Shown here: positions 1-8,859 of the stretch, piece by piece
Position numbering within the stretch: position 1 is the stretch's first letter
Layout of the letters: each line of letters begins with the position of its first letter
NCBI GenBank assembly: GCA_021296165.1
Contig: JAGWAW010000056.1
Span: 1-15,427 of the forward strand
Length of the DNA stretch: 15,427 nt
Direction of reading: 5' to 3'
DNA from: Nitrosopumilaceae archaeon
GTDB lineage: Archaea; Thermoproteota; Nitrososphaeria; Nitrososphaerales; Nitrosopumilaceae
Translations under genes and position numbers: made by a program
The notes under the pieces: model-generated
What the model saw: the letters and a program-made list of their open reading frames with translations, nothing else
The model's database searches: none
What the model was told of the DNA's origin: nothing

Positions 1-26
1 ATAGATTCGAGGGCAGGCAGGCTTGA

Positions 27-188
27 TCATATAGCCGGCCACGCGCCATACGGTTCGGCTGCCGTATATTTTGATGCCGCCGACCGCCGAAATGCTGGCG
101 GGACGGCGTGCGCGGCCCGGTCAGCTACCCCCAACATTTGGAATATGAGCGCTATGTATTCGACTTTGGATTGATCTAACTTCTTCAT
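27..188 (-). pseudogene. Short helix-turn-helix-like fragment, possible transposase relic
   Basis: A minus-strand reading starts at an ATG ending at 188 and begins MKKLDQSKVEYI, followed by IFQMLGVADRA, which has the spacing and residues of a helix-turn-helix start (LGVxDRA). The LDQSKVEYI type of opening resembles N-termini of archaeal transposases as I remember them, but only about 30 residues look coding. After that the composition is Ala/Arg/Pro-rich and the frame ends at 27. The same core reading, IFQMLGVTDRA, recurs in opposite orientation at the right edge, which argues for a dispersed element rather than a unique gene. It could also be the 3' truncated end of a regulator. Family assignment is a guess; the repetition is observed. 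Confidence 0.35.
126..151 (-). repeat. Left copy of a 26-bp perfect inverted repeat (partner 15350-15375)
   Basis: Positions 126-151 are the exact reverse complement of 15350-15375. Similarity continues with mismatches for roughly another 45 bp on the gene-downstream side, so the perfect core lies in a longer diverged pair. It lies in the IFQMLGV part of the fragment above. Confidence 0.85.
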
Positions 189-365
189 GACCCGCACCCG
201 CCGGCCCCCAATATGGCGCCATCGCTGGGAGCGTCGCGGCCGGCGCGGCGGGTCCGGCCTCCATCCGTCCTTTTTGGCGCCATCGTACCAGTCAAACCCC
301 GACGGCATGTCAATCATCGGCTTCCCTCCGTATTCCTTCTCTTACTTCTCCCCCTGTACTCAGGG

Positions 366-961
366 GTGAACTACTTACCGGGCTACAGAATCACGATCCG
401 CGGCATCGTACAGAATGTGGGACTGCGGGCCCAGATCAAGATCGTCGCCGAGCGGCTCGGCGTGTGCGGTACCGTGGAGAATCTGAGGGACGGATCCGTC
501 CTGATTGTCTGCGAAGCCGAACGGGCTGACGTTGAGGAGATGATGCGGCAAATCCTATCGGGGGCTGAATTCGCAGTAATTGCAGACGTGCTGGTGGAGG
601 AGGGGCCGCCGGCTACGGGCATGGGGGGCTTTGAGGTGATAGTGGGCGACCACGCCGAGGAGCTGCTTTCTGCGTGGTCCTCCAGAGCAAAGGCGGCGCT
701 TGCAATGTTGGCAGCGCTGCAAGATAAAGTGGGGCCAAGCCGGGCTGGAGAGGGGCCAGGCCGAGACAAACGAGACCCTGGCCAGGATGGAACGGGGCCA
801 GGCTGGAGAAGGGCCAGGAAGATCTGAAGCGGGGCCAGGACCAGACGGAGGATGTGATAAAGTCAATTAACAGCAAGCTGGACGCGTCACTTGAGAATGA
901 CGCCCGGGGCATTGAGGTTTTGAGGGACCTGCGCGACGACGGGCTGCTGCGCGTCCCCCAG
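366..961 (+). pseudogene. Acylphosphatase-domain protein with a frameshifted coiled-coil tail
   Basis: Residues from a GTG at 366 read as an acylphosphatase domain: YRITIRGIVQNVGLRAQ matches the family signature GxVQGVxFR with the phosphate-binding Arg, and GTVENLRDGSV keeps the catalytic Asn of the second signature. Such enzymes hydrolyse acyl phosphates; small thaumarchaeal proteins joining this domain to a helical tail are known to me. After LAALQDKVG the frame breaks. The tail continues one base later (GLERGQAETNETLARMERGQ) and then another base later (LEKGQEDLKRGQDQTEDVIKS through LRDLRDDGLL). Both shifts are +1 and both fall at GGGGCC. The unshifted frame stops at 827. The 5' start is uncertain because the frame is open from an ATG at 213, but domain homology begins near 380. 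The 3' end is arbitrary because the last frame stays open to 1321. No TATA box was evident upstream. Confidence 0.7.
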
Positions 962-1390
962 TGCCGGATGCTGAGACCTCTCCCAAGCGGACAAAAGCAA
1001 CCCGCCCTTGAGTCCTTACGGCGCACATGGCCGACGGCAGACCGCTGCGGCTGTCCATCTCCTTGGTGCCGGACATTGCGCCCTGCGGCCGTGTTGGCCG
1101 CCGTATGCGCCCGCGGCTTGGGGCCGCAGCGGGGTGTAAAGGGGGTGCAAGCGGTGCAGGCGAGCGCACCAGCGGGGGTGGAGTTGGTCCGCTGTTATGT
1201 TTGGCGTATGGTGTGGTGTCCGTTGGTCCGCGTTCTGGCCCGGATGGGTGTCTTGAAGGTGACGCGTTTGCCGTGTGTGTTGGCATTTATTTATATACTC
1301 AATTCTTTATTTACTATATAAAATAGCATCAATGGAAAATACAGATAAAAAATAGCTATAAGTTAGCCTAGGACGGTTCGTTCATTAGTC
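962..1390. other. No credible gene; GC-rich spacer passing into an AT-rich promoter region
   Basis: Both strands have open frames here, but they are Arg/Pro/Ala-rich, mutually overlapping and lack recognisable motifs. From about 1285 the base composition switches abruptly to AT-rich, as expected for the upstream region of the strongly expressed S-layer gene. An 8-bp inverted repeat (CTGCGGCC at about 1083, GGCCGCAG at about 1121) is present but unremarkable at this GC content. Confidence 0.5.
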
Positions 1391-1399
1391 TTAAATATA
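1391..1399 (+). promoter_or_regulatory. TATA box of the S-layer gene
   Basis: TTAAATATA lies 26 bp before the ATG at 1425. Archaeal transcription usually starts about 25 bp after the TATA centre, so the mRNA would be leaderless or have only a few leader bases. No Shine-Dalgarno sequence precedes the ATG, which agrees with this. The surrounding 100 bp are unusually AT-rich for the window. Confidence 0.65.
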
Positions 1400-1424
1400 G
1401 ACCAGACAACCATGAGTCAATAAA

Positions 1425-4400
1425 ATGGAAAACGAGATAGTAAGAAAGACAACTAGTCTTACACTTATTGCGATCATGGTGGCCGGAGGGCTGACGTTTG
1501 CTATACCTGGGACTGCGCCTGCGCACGCCCAGACCACGGCCATGTCAGTCTCTGCGGTCAGCGACATGTTCGCCAACTCCTTTGTAGGAGCGCAGGTTGT
1601 AGAGGTGTCTATCAACCACCCGGACTTCCGGGCGGCTGATGCCTCTGAAAGATCCTTTGAGCCTGTCGTGACCGTGGATGACAATCCGCTGATTATGAGG
1701 CAGGCTGGCAATGGTGTCTGGTATGGATACTTTGTAGATGCAAACATGGCAGCGGCTGCACATGGGAACGGCATGAACTTTGGTACGACAACGTCTAGCG
1801 ATCCGATTGATAACAACGATGCTGCCCAACTATACTATGGTGGCGGAAACGTAGTGACCAATCCTGATCTTGCCCGTGACAGAGTCGTAATACAGGCATT
1901 TGAGTTCGCCGAAGGTACAGACATTGATCTAGAGCTGGAGAACGGCGGCGGATCTGAGGCGGTTGCCCTCACCTTTGACACGGTGGAGGACTATGCCAGC
2001 CTGATGCTGGACAGAGATGTCTACCCCTTGGAGGCGCACGTTCACATGACCATAACCGATACATGGCTAAACATCGACCCGACCGCTGAAGACGAATGGG
2101 TCTTTAATGTCGAAACCGATGAGGCGTACTATCGTCCCAGCGCAATATGGGACGAGGAGATTGATACGCCAGTGCCCGTACCGGAAGACTCCTTGATGTG
2201 TGACGACAATTGTGCGTTCACAATCAACGTTGGCCAACAGGGCGACACAGTACTGTACTATGCTGGTAACGAGGACTCTCATATGATGGCCGAGTCCCTA
2301 GATGGACTGTCTCTGACGTTCGCCGAGACCAACGACAACACCGGCGTCTTCACCAACACTGACGCCGATGACGCATCCAACCTTATCACCACTAGCGATG
2401 ACGATCTGAGGGGAAAGACTGCAGTAATCGACTACAATGACAACGACACCGACATTGTTATCGGCTTTGACTTTGCTACCGTTAACCTCCAGCCGGCTGA
2501 TGAGACGTGGAACTCTGGTGAGGAGATCGCCCTGATCATCACAGATCAGGATGCCAACAAGAATGGCATGAGCGATGAGGACATGTTGATTAACGATCCT
2601 AACATAAGCATCATTCCGACTCTTATGACTGGAACGCCTACGGTAATCACTGATGATACTCTGATTAACGGAGTGCCCGTTGGTGATTCTGACATGATAG
2701 AATACGACTCCTTTGCTCACAGAGCGATTGTCAAGATGGCGATCGGTGACACACTGACCATAACCTTCGAGGATGACATAGATTTGCCCACAGAGTCTAC
2801 CGTATTCAACTACATAAACTACGACGTAAGCTCCCTTGGTGTTGATATTACCAGCGTAACAGCATGCGACAAGGATGTTGATTCGGACGGCGATGCCGCC
2901 TATATGGCAATCAACGAGGGTAGCGTGAACGGTTGTAGGGACATTACGTTTAACTTGGAAGAGTCTGTTGGCGACGGGGAATACCCCATCGTACTCGACT
3001 TCATGTCCTTTGGATTCACCGATGACGGTGTTCAGGGACACGAGCGTGTTGCAGATCAGATAATCAGGATAGAGGCCGAGGAGACCGATGACGGTACGGG
3101 CGTCTTTGAGGGAAGCCTGGAGTACATTATGGTCAATCAACTGAACATAAGGAACCAGGACACCTTTGATGGAGTCACTCCGAACTCGGACGCTCCCACA
3201 TTCATCGTGATTGAAGATTTGACCGATGAGGACGCCCCCAAGGTTTCGTACCTTGATACGGGTGCAGACGGTGTTGCGACACAGGTATCTGACCAACAGG
3301 AAGCCCCATCGCACTCCGGTGCGGTGACGCTTGATTCTGACCGGTACAAGGTTGCAGACACGGTTGTCATAACACTTGATGACGCTGACCTGAACGTTGA
3401 TTCTGGCATAATTGAGGTATACTCTATAGATCCAGAGACAGGCTTCATCGGAGAGGACAGGGTGGTCATATTGGATGTCACATTCGATGACAGACCCTGG
3501 TCTACCGAGAACACCAACTCGATATGCCTTGAAGACCTGAGGACCATAACCGGCGACACCGGCTTGGATGCAACTAGGTTTACACTGGTGGAGACCACCA
3601 AGGACTCCGGCGTGTTTACCGGTAGCTTCCAGATTCCGTCCGAGTGGTGTAGGCCCGGCGACGAACGTCCCGAGACTACCACCGGTCTGGACATCGAAGT
3701 GAATTATCAGGACTTCAGGGACGCATCAGGTGAGATGATCGAGGTAGGCGATAGCGCCGCTGTCGGTGCCCACACAGGTTCGGTCTCCCTTGACAGGTCC
3801 GTGTATCCGGTACCCTTCGGCGAGCCGCGCGACTTCAGCGACGTATCCGAGCTTGAGGCTGACTTCAACGTAGCCGACGAGCTAGATCAGCTTAGAGACC
3901 TTAAGAGCATGGTGGACAGGTATAACGACGAGATAACGACACCGGCCGAATTTGCTTCTGAGCACTTGGCTGGCGATGACATGGATGATCTGCGTGACCT
4001 GTTTGACTCTGCAAGCGGAAACACACTGACTGAAAGGTCAAATAACTTGGATGAGAGGATTGATGAGGTAGCCAGGATGGCTCCTGATGACTCCATCTCT
4101 GATCTTATGCGTGACCTCACTCGCGCCAAAAGTGATCTGGACGACCTTGAGCGCAAGGGATCCAATCCTGACGGCCTGTCATACTTCCCGATACACACCA
4201 GCGGGTTCGGAGCTGATACCGGACTCGCCTACGTACCCAACGGCGACGTGACCATACATGTGAGGGTCTCTGATGCGGACTATGACGTCTCGGCTGCTGG
4301 TCAGGACACCATATCCGGCAACGGTGACGGTCCTGTGACAGTATTCGTCAACAGAGGCTCAGACACCTGTGTAATAGCAACTGCCGGCGGTGACTCCGGA

Positions 4401-6158
4401 ATACTGGAGGATTCGGCCGGCTGTAACGACACGTACACGATGTACGGTCCGATACAGGAGATTGCACCCGACGCGGGCATCTTTGAGGTGGACATATCCA
4501 TTAGGTACAACGACGGCCCGGAGGATGAGAGATGTCCGGTCAGGGGCGAAGGCTGCATACTGCAGGGTGACATAATCCAAGTGGAGTATGCTGACCCGAT
4601 AGACTCATCCGGTGACAGGAATACCGTGACGGACTCCGCCACGTTTGACCTGAGAAACGCCGTTCTGCAGTCTGACAAGAACTCGTACCTGATAGGAACC
4701 GATATGATACTCACGCTCATAGAGCCGGACTTTGACCTAGACAACGACCAAGCCGAGACGTACACACTCGACCTTATCGAGTGGGACTCCGACGCTGCCA
4801 CCGTTACCATGGGTAGCAGGGGTGGCGAGGCTGGTGCGTTCGACCCAGAGCCCGACGCGTTCAGGGAGACCGGCGATAGCACTGGTATATTCCAGACTAT
4901 AGTCGAGATACCCGAAGCGCTTGACGGCGACAGGTTGGAGAGAAACGAGGTCATAGTACTGGAGTACACCGACTGGGGTCCTGCTGGTGCAGACTTCGTG
5001 GGTGACGAGGACGAGGATGTTACACTTCAAGTGATGACCTCCGACTTTGGCGCAACCATCGAGCTGGACCAGAAGGTCTACACGTGGACCGACAAGGTCT
5101 ACATCACCATAGTCGCGCCCGACCACAACTACGATTCGGACTTGGTTGACGAGATAGGCAACACCGACACGGATCCGATAAAGATATCCACCAGAGGCCA
5201 CGACCTTGACCAGTACAAGCTTGTCGAGACCGGCGTCGACACCGGCATATTCACCGGCGAGGTTATCCTTACCGGGTTTGCGCCACATGATGGCGACGGC
5301 GACGGCGAACATGACGATGCCCGTGACATAACGGGCGGCTCAGGTCCGACCAGCGGTCTCTTGGAGACTGGCAGTGACGACGGCCTCTCCGTATCGTTCG
5401 AGTACAGCGAGGACACCACCATCGTGGCGTCCGCTCTTATACGCTGGAACATCGGCGAGGTGCAGTGGCTCGAATCGAGCTACCCGGCCACCGGATCCGG
5501 CATTGTGCGGGTCATCGACCCAGACATGAACCTCAACCCCGAAGCCGTGGACAACTTTGACGTCAACGTCTGGTCTGATTCAGACGCTGGCGGCATAGAC
5601 CTCACGGTGACGGAGACCAACGAGTCGACCGGCATATTCGAGGGAACCGTAGCCTTCCAGACCGAGACGGAGTCCTCCGGACACCGCCTCAGGGCTGCCG
5701 AGGGTGATACGGTAACCGCCGAGTATGAGGACCGCACGCTTCCAGACCCGTACAACACCGTCGACGACCTTGACATCACGGCCACCACTCTGATTGGCAC
5801 CGTGGTACCACCTCTGGAGAGGGCTCCGGCCACGAACCTGAGGGCAGTTGACTCCTTCGGCAACAGTCTTGACACTGTGTCGGTGGATCAGCAGGTACAA
5901 CTCACGGCCGATCTGATGAATGGCCAGGACAGGAACCAGGCGTTCGCGTATCTGGTACAGGTCCAAGATGCCAACGGCGTCGTGGTAAGCCTCGCATGGA
6001 TTACAGGTTCACTGACACCGGGTCAGTCGTTCAGTCCGGCCGGATCCTGGACGCCCGATATGGCAGGCACGTACACAGCTACGGCCTTCGTATGGGAGTC
6101 TCTGGACAACCCGACCGCACTGTCGCCTCCGGTAACAACTACCATCACAGTACAGTAA
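1425..6158 (+). CDS. slp1: S-layer protein, thaumarchaeal type, 1577 aa
   Basis: Major surface-lattice protein. Residues 1-35 are a Sec signal peptide (hydrophobic stretch, cleavage likely after AHA before Gln36). The mature protein is extremely Asp/Glu-rich and built of repeated immunoglobulin-like beta domains. The edge-strand motif D-[ST]-G-[IV]-F recurs near residues 305, 555, 726, 1015, 1150, 1270 and 1399. The C-terminus (from about 1465, ATNLRAVDSFGNSL to WTPDMAGTYTAT) is the characteristic final domain of these proteins. There is no C-terminal membrane helix, so it must be held by other means. Length is close to the roughly 1.7-kilo-residue N. maritimus protein I remember (Nmar_1547). 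Ten cysteines occur as five close pairs. Residues about 805-920 form a helical insert. The ATG at 1425 is supported by the signal peptide and by TATA spacing. Confidence 0.92.
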   Translation: MENEIVRKTTSLTLIAIMVAGGLTFAIPGTAPAHAQTTAMSVSAVSDMFANSFVGAQVVEVSINHPDFRAADASERSFEPVVTVDDNPLIMRQAGNGVWYGYFVDANMAAAAHGNGMNFGTTTSSDPIDNNDAAQLYYGGGNVVTNPDLARDRVVIQAFEFAEGTDIDLELENGGGSEAVALTFDTVEDYASLMLDRDVYPLEAHVHMTITDTWLNIDPTAEDEWVFNVETDEAYYRPSAIWDEEIDTPVPVPEDSLMCDDNCAFTINVGQQGDTVLYYAGNEDSHMMAESLDGLSLTFAETNDNTGVFTNTDADDASNLITTSDDDLRGKTAVIDYNDNDTDIVIGFDFATVNLQPADETWNSGEEIALIITDQDANKNGMSDEDMLINDPNISIIPTLMTGTPTVITDDTLINGVPVGDSDMIEYDSFAHRAIVKMAIGDTLTITFEDDIDLPTESTVFNYINYDVSSLGVDITSVTACDKDVDSDGDAAYMAINEGSVNGCRDITFNLEESVGDGEYPIVLDFMSFGFTDDGVQGHERVADQIIRIEAEETDDGTGVFEGSLEYIMVNQLNIRNQDTFDGVTPNSDAPTFIVIEDLTDEDAPKVSYLDTGADGVATQVSDQQEAPSHSGAVTLDSDRYKVADTVVITLDDADLNVDSGIIEVYSIDPETGFIGEDRVVILDVTFDDRPWSTENTNSICLEDLRTITGDTGLDATRFTLVETTKDSGVFTGSFQIPSEWCRPGDERPETTTGLDIEVNYQDFRDASGEMIEVGDSAAVGAHTGSVSLDRSVYPVPFGEPRDFSDVSELEADFNVADELDQLRDLKSMVDRYNDEITTPAEFASEHLAGDDMDDLRDLFDSASGNTLTERSNNLDERIDEVARMAPDDSISDLMRDLTRAKSDLDDLERKGSNPDGLSYFPIHTSGFGADTGLAYVPNGDVTIHVRVSDADYDVSAAGQDTISGNGDGPVTVFVNRGSDTCVIATAGGDSGILEDSAGCNDTYTMYGPIQEIAPDAGIFEVDISIRYNDGPEDERCPVRGEGCILQGDIIQVEYADPIDSSGDRNTVTDSATFDLRNAVLQSDKNSYLIGTDMILTLIEPDFDLDNDQAETYTLDLIEWDSDAATVTMGSRGGEAGAFDPEPDAFRETGDSTGIFQTIVEIPEALDGDRLERNEVIVLEYTDWGPAGADFVGDEDEDVTLQVMTSDFGATIELDQKVYTWTDKVYITIVAPDHNYDSDLVDEIGNTDTDPIKISTRGHDLDQYKLVETGVDTGIFTGEVILTGFAPHDGDGDGEHDDARDITGGSGPTSGLLETGSDDGLSVSFEYSEDTTIVASALIRWNIGEVQWLESSYPATGSGIVRVIDPDMNLNPEAVDNFDVNVWSDSDAGGIDLTVTETNESTGIFEGTVAFQTETESSGHRLRAAEGDTVTAEYEDRTLPDPYNTVDDLDITATTLIGTVVPPLERAPATNLRAVDSFGNSLDTVSVDQQVQLTADLMNGQDRNQAFAYLVQVQDANGVVVSLAWITGSLTPGQSFSPAGSWTPDMAGTYTATAFVWESLDNPTALSPPVTTTITVQ

Positions 6159-6170
6159 GACTAAACTACA

Positions 6171-6186
6171 TTTTCTTTTCTTTTTG
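6171..6186 (+). terminator. T-rich terminator after the S-layer gene
   Basis: Three T runs (4, 4 and 5) separated by single C residues begin 12 bp after the stop codon at 6158. Archaeal RNA polymerase terminates at such T tracts without needing a hairpin. This probably separates the S-layer transcript from the next gene. Confidence 0.65.
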
Positions 6187-6200
6187 AAAACCAATATCTA

Positions 6201-6227
6201 GAGGAGGCTATGCACCGCATGCCATGA
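6201..6227 (+). promoter_or_regulatory. Strong Shine-Dalgarno followed by a five-codon leader ORF
   Basis: GAGGAGG at 6201-6207 is a near-perfect ribosome-binding sequence but lies 16 bases before the signal-peptide ATG at 6224. A tiny ORF (ATG 6210, five codons, TGA 6225-6227) overlaps that ATG as ATGA, and a second ATG at 6219 ends at the same stop. Ribosomes may load upstream and re-start at 6224. Inference only; the overlap is observed. Confidence 0.45.
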
Positions 6228-7183
6228 GGTACGCCATACCCGTAGTCCTGCTGCTGGCGATACCCTGCACTGCATACGCGGATCTGGACATCGCCTCCAC
6301 AAGCCAGGTGTACGCCTCCGGCCAGCCGCTTGTCGTCTTCGGCCAAGCCGAACCCGGGGAGGATATCATCATACGGATGACCGGCCCCGACGACACCATA
6401 ACCAAGTTTGACCAGATAACTGCAAACCCCGACGGCTCATTCCAGTATACGGTGCTGGTGTGGCCCGAGGCGACCGTGTCATTCCCGTACGGCACATATA
6501 CGATAGAGATACTGAGCGCCGAGCAGGGCGACCTGTCGCACACCCTGGACGTGCGGTTCGCCCAGACAGCCGAGCTGGTAGAGACGCCCGTCTCCAGGAC
6601 AATCAACATGCTGATATTCGCCCCCGAGACCTCGGCGGTAAACAACACCCTGAGGCTCTTCGTGCAGACCACCAGCGACGGACTGCTGGTGGGCAACAAC
6701 CCCGAACAGCTGCTGGGCACCACTCACGCGCACCTGCCCGACGGGACGGTCCATGACATCAGCGACTCGTTCAATACGCTGCACCAGGGACTGTTCTACG
6801 CGGACTATGTGCCACACACGGAGGGGACATACGTCTTCCACGCGGTGGCCTTCAGCCAGGGGACCATATCCCACGGCTCGGCGGCCACCACGGTACTGAG
6901 CCAGGATATCGGGGGAATATCAGACCAGATCATACTGCTCAACGAGGTGCTGGCGGCGACCTCGGCGGAGCTGGACGGCCTGAAGGCGGAGGTGGCCGAG
7001 TTCAAGGACACCCTGCAGCAGGCCAGCGGCAACATCAACGCCAGTGTGGGCTCGATGTCCGCCTCGGTGACCAACATAGAGGACGCCTCCTCGCAGCTGA
7101 ACTCGCTCTTCTTCCCGGTGATGGCCATAATGGGGGTGCTGGTGGCCACCCAGATAGCCATCCTGGCGCGGAGCCGGCGCTGA
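6224..7183 (+). CDS. Exported beta-domain protein with coiled coil and C-terminal membrane anchor
   Basis: The 319-residue product has a clear signal peptide (MRYAIPVVLLLAIPCTAYA, cleavage before Asp20). It then has two beta-rich domains: residues about 21-110 resemble the carboxypeptidase-regulatory or Ig-like fold seen in archaeal surface proteins (GQAEPGEDIIIRM, NPDGSFQYTV, YPYGTYTIEI-like strands), and about 115-225 form a second. A heptad-rich coiled coil (about 228-290) follows, then one membrane helix (LFFPVMAIMGVLVATQIAIL) with a short basic tail (ARSRR). This gives an outside-facing stalk anchored in the cytoplasmic membrane. It starts 65 bp after the S-layer gene and could be its anchor or a pseudoperiplasmic stalk. 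Exact function is unknown. An in-frame stop at 6185 rules out a longer N-terminus. Confidence 0.85.
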   Translation: MRYAIPVVLLLAIPCTAYADLDIASTSQVYASGQPLVVFGQAEPGEDIIIRMTGPDDTITKFDQITANPDGSFQYTVLVWPEATVSFPYGTYTIEILSAEQGDLSHTLDVRFAQTAELVETPVSRTINMLIFAPETSAVNNTLRLFVQTTSDGLLVGNNPEQLLGTTHAHLPDGTVHDISDSFNTLHQGLFYADYVPHTEGTYVFHAVAFSQGTISHGSAATTVLSQDIGGISDQIILLNEVLAATSAELDGLKAEVAEFKDTLQQASGNINASVGSMSASVTNIEDASSQLNSLFFPVMAIMGVLVATQIAILARSRR

Positions 7184-7380
7184 GTTTGTGCGGCGGATGC
7201 GAGTACTCCAGACCGCATGGCGCCGCCCTCCGGGTTTGGACCTGCCCAGAGCGTATCGGAATCCGGCGCGCACCGGGAGCCTGCCGGGCGCAGCCCCCGC
7301 CGCGGGTGCAATCCAGCTAACCACACTGTGGGATTTTATTCACATCCCGCCTTTATACGGAGCACGCCCATCAGTCCCAA
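7184..7380 (+). promoter_or_regulatory. Intergenic spacer with TATA box at 7352-7357
   Basis: TTTATAC begins at 7352, about 25 bases before the ATG at 7381, so the next gene has its own promoter and probably a leaderless mRNA. A small dyad (GGGAT at about 7330, ATCCC at about 7344) lies directly upstream of the TATA box and could be an operator, though it is short. The rest is GC-rich with no gene. Confidence 0.55.
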
Positions 7381-8731
7381 ATGAAGACTTACAATGCCCT
7401 CCTGCTTGCCGTAATGGTGGCAGGGGCGGCGACTATTGCAAGCGAGGCGCACGCGCAGTCGAACACCGAGCGTCTGGTGAACATAAACGAGAACACCGAC
7501 AGCATCCTGGGCTTTGTAACGGGCATATCCGATACGCTGGCATCCATACAGGAATCAGTAGATGCGCTGGCGGCCGACCTGTCCGGCGACCTGTCTACGG
7601 TGACGGAGAGCTCCGCCCGCGTGGAGTCGGCCATATCTGGCTTTGGACCCACCCTGAACAGCATAGTGTCTGGCGTGCAGCTCAACGCCGCCACGCTCAG
7701 CGATCTTAGCAACATAATGGCGGGCATGAGTACCGACATCACCCGCATACAGGCATCCCTAGTAGAGGGCGGCGACGGCGGGCTTGCCCAGAGTATCGAC
7801 CTCCTGACCAGCACGGTAAACCGCAACGAGATAACCACCTCCGACAGGCTGGACGCCATCGAGGCGGCCATAAGCCGCTTGGAGGCCAAGCTGGACTCTC
7901 CTGCCTCCGTGTCCCCTACAGGGCTCTCTCGAGATTCTGTCACGTACGATGTGACCACCTACACCTACAAGAGCCAGGGCACGGACGTCTACGAGCTGGA
8001 TCTGACCTTCTCGTGCAACGGACCGGTCAGCATCGACCAGGTCAGCACGGATATAACGGCTTCGGTTACTTGGATAATAACCAATCCTCTCCCACGTATA
8101 ACCACGCCGGAAAACTACCTGAAGGTGGAGAGGCAGGACCTGTACAACAGCCGCTTCGAGACCTCTCCGGACCGGTACCAGGTGTATAACCGGGCAGTAG
8201 ACTTTGGGCTTGAGCAGCTGTCCGCCGGCCAGACGCTGGACTTTGAGAGCCGGCAGAACGATATCGGTAAAGATATCAGGATACACCATCACGGTGGACT
8301 ATCTGGGAGACCGCTCCACGACATGCTCGTTTGGCGGTACCGACAGTCTCGGCACCGGCTCGCTGCCAAAGAGCAGCAAGTTGCTGGTGGCGCCGTCAGT
8401 GGGAGGCCCGTCCACGATCCAAACATTCAGCGCCGACATCACCTGCGACGACGACCCGGTGGAGATCACTGGGATATCGGCGCAGGTGGTGGATGGTTGG
8501 TCCCCCAGCCTGTCGATCTTTTCGGAGTTTGAGCTGACACACCTTGGTTCGAACAAGGTAGTGGACATCGGGTTTGCTAGCGACGGCACTCTGATGCCAT
8601 ACGACTACCCAATAGCGTTCCACAGCGAAGACATACGCGTATCTGGCACTATAGCAAGCAGTGATGATGTCACTCTCCTGATAGAGGTGAACTACAACAC
8701 TGTGGCCGGCGGCTCGTGCGAAGAGAGTTAA
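7381..8731 (+). pseudogene. Secreted coiled-coil plus beta-domain protein, one frameshift
   Basis: The signal peptide MKTYNALLLAVMVAGAATIA...AHA is cleaved before Gln26. Residues about 30-180 are a long heptad-patterned coiled coil rich in Ser, Asp, Ile and Leu, with no Cys. A beta-rich region with threonine and tyrosine strands (YDVTTYTYKSQGTDVYELDL) follows. Near 8260 the sensible reading moves by +1 (FESRQN then ISVKISGYTITVDYLGD) and continues to a stop at 8729-8731, giving a corrected product of about 449 residues. The unshifted frame runs into basic, His/Arg-rich nonsense to 8532. No membrane anchor is present, so the product would be released or bound to the S-layer. The domain order, coil first then beta domain, mirrors the neighbour at 6224, suggesting coil-coil partnership. 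I do not recognise a named family. Confidence 0.75.
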
Positions 8732-8737
8732 TACCGA

Positions 8738-8744
8738 TTTTTTT
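8738..8744 (+). terminator. T7 terminator after the secreted coiled-coil gene
   Basis: Seven consecutive T residues begin 7 bp after the corrected stop at 8731. Their position supports the frameshift-corrected end of that gene rather than the uncorrected stop at 8532. Confidence 0.6.
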
Positions 8745-8859
8745 ACTGCAGAGTGTGACGGGGGAGGCTGCGCGCCACCCGAACCCGCCGGATCCAGCCG
8801 CAAATCAGGGGAGTACGTAGTGGCGGACATTTAGATCTGCTCAATACCTGAACCAAGTG

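Noticed and set aside
854..1321. 155-codon plus frame as a separate gene
   Set aside because: Only its first 35 or so residues are coding-like, and these belong to the frameshifted acylphosphatase tail. The remainder is noncoding in character.
2298..3314. 338-codon minus-strand frame inside the S-layer gene
   Set aside because: It is a shadow of the Asp/Val-rich coding strand (GAC/GTC complement) with no independent motif.
7321..7350. GGGAT/ATCCC dyad before the TATA box as a definite operator
   Set aside because: Only five base pairs with a nine-base loop; expected by chance at this scale.
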